Of a stretch of DNA of 6,205 nucleotides, positions 5,996-6,205 are shown one piece after another. Within the stretch, counting starts at the first letter, position 1. Each line of letters opens with the position of its first letter. The notes beneath the pieces were generated by a model that saw nothing but the letters and a program-made list of their open reading frames with translations, had not been told where the DNA came from and ran no database searches. Source of the stretch: Calditrichaceae bacterium (GTDB lineage: Bacteria > Calditrichota > Calditrichia > Calditrichales > Calditrichaceae). Made by a program: the position numbers and the translations under genes. The DNA is taken from NCBI GenBank assembly GCA_030622395.1, contig JAUXGF010000182.1, forward strand, positions 1-6,205, given 5' to 3'.

Positions 5996-6138
5996 ATGTA
6001 TATAAACAATAAAGGCAATTACTTTTTTGGACAGGAACCACTGAGTGGCGGGGCCGCTTCCCACTTAAACCTACCTTAACACAACGTCGGGTTGTTTTAA
6101 ATCCGGGTAATGCCTCAGTTATCTGGGTAAAAATTTAA
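5996..6138 (+). pseudogene. Possible small coding remnant with a frameshift in a T6 tract
   Basis: An ATG at 5996 abuts the lipoprotein stop codon and opens MYINNKGNYFF before running on to a stop at 6077. From 6013 the -1 frame is open to a stop at 6136, and it reads WTGTTEWRGRFPLKP then RRVVLNPGNASVIWVKI. Its composition and hydrophobic pattern look protein-like, but it has no start codon of its own. Joining the two frames at the T6 run (6023-6028) gives a 47-residue protein. It could be a decayed C-terminal fragment, a sequencing error in the homopolymer, or chance. I do not recognise the family. Confidence 0.3.
6076..6100 (+). terminator. Stem-loop downstream of the lipoprotein gene
   Basis: TTAACACAAC (6076-6085) pairs with GTTGTTTTAA (6091-6100) at 9 of 10 positions over a 5-nt GTCGG loop. 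It lies 80 nt after the lipoprotein stop. T residues occur inside the 3' arm rather than in a run after it. It may therefore be a weak terminator or only a local fold, and it overlaps the possible coding remnant. Confidence 0.3.
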
Positions 6139-6182
6139 ACAACGCATGAGAACCCACCCCTGCTTGTTGTAGTGAAACGGAA

Positions 6183-6205
6183 ATCCCGCATTCGGGGCAT
6201 CCCGA
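6183..6205. repeat. Palindromic repeat running off the right edge
   Basis: TCGGG (6192-6196) pairs with CCCGA (6201-6205) over GCAT, and CCCG (6185-6188) can pair instead with CGGG (6193-6196). The ATCCCG and TCGGG words recall the stem-loop at 4902-4919, which suggests another copy of the same type of element cut by the window end. The stretch 6139-6182 before it holds nothing I can identify. Confidence 0.4.

Noticed and set aside
6061..6138. A tRNA or other structured RNA gene near the right end
   Set aside because: Only one small stem-loop (6076-6100) is visible; there is no cloverleaf, no T-loop GTTC motif and no CCA end.

Overview
The window looks like a stretch of a bacterial chromosome of mixed base composition. 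It carries three protein-coding genes, all on the + strand, separated by repeat-rich spacers. The bacterial assignment rests on Shine-Dalgarno sites 7 nt before two start codons, a lipoprotein signal peptide with a lipobox, and a close match to a sigma-54 (-24/-12) promoter. The spacers are littered with short palindromes and 8-bp repeats of a kind I associate with uncultivated lineages near the FCB group (Cloacimonadota, KSB1 and similar). That placement is only an impression, not a result.

Bases 1-1230 hold the 3' part of a GatD-type gene, the asparaginase-like subunit of the GatDE Glu-tRNA(Gln) amidotransferase. The reading frame is open through the left edge, so the gene starts outside the window. 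GatDE is classically archaeal, so finding it beside bacterial-looking genes is notable. Its partner GatE is not in the window.

Bases 1231-1376 are a spacer made almost entirely of degenerate 8-bp repeats in both orientations. Bases 1377-4697 encode a 1106-residue membrane protein. It is an internal duplication of about 583 residues per unit. The first unit carries an intact CPBP (Rce1-like) intramembrane protease core, and the second keeps the architecture but has lost the catalytic residues.

Bases 4698-5245 form a 548-bp mosaic spacer. It contains a perfect 14-bp hairpin that may terminate transcription, a second octamer array, a 16-bp palindrome, a REP-like element, a third octamer array in the opposite sense, a 7-N3-7 dyad, and a sigma-54-like promoter. 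The last two sit about 130 bp apart, as an enhancer site and its promoter would, just ahead of the next gene.

Bases 5246-5995 encode a 249-residue AT-rich lipoprotein of unknown function. Bases 5996-6205 hold a possible frameshifted small coding remnant, a hairpin, and the start of another repeat at the right edge.

No shared pathway links the three genes. The protease-like protein and the lipoprotein both belong to the cell envelope, while GatD acts in translation. The spacers look like places where repeats accumulate rather than tight operon junctions. The most interesting points are the half-dead duplicated CPBP protein, the bacterial GatD, the putative sigma-54 control of an orphan lipoprotein, and the octamer repeat family present in the first two of the three spacers.
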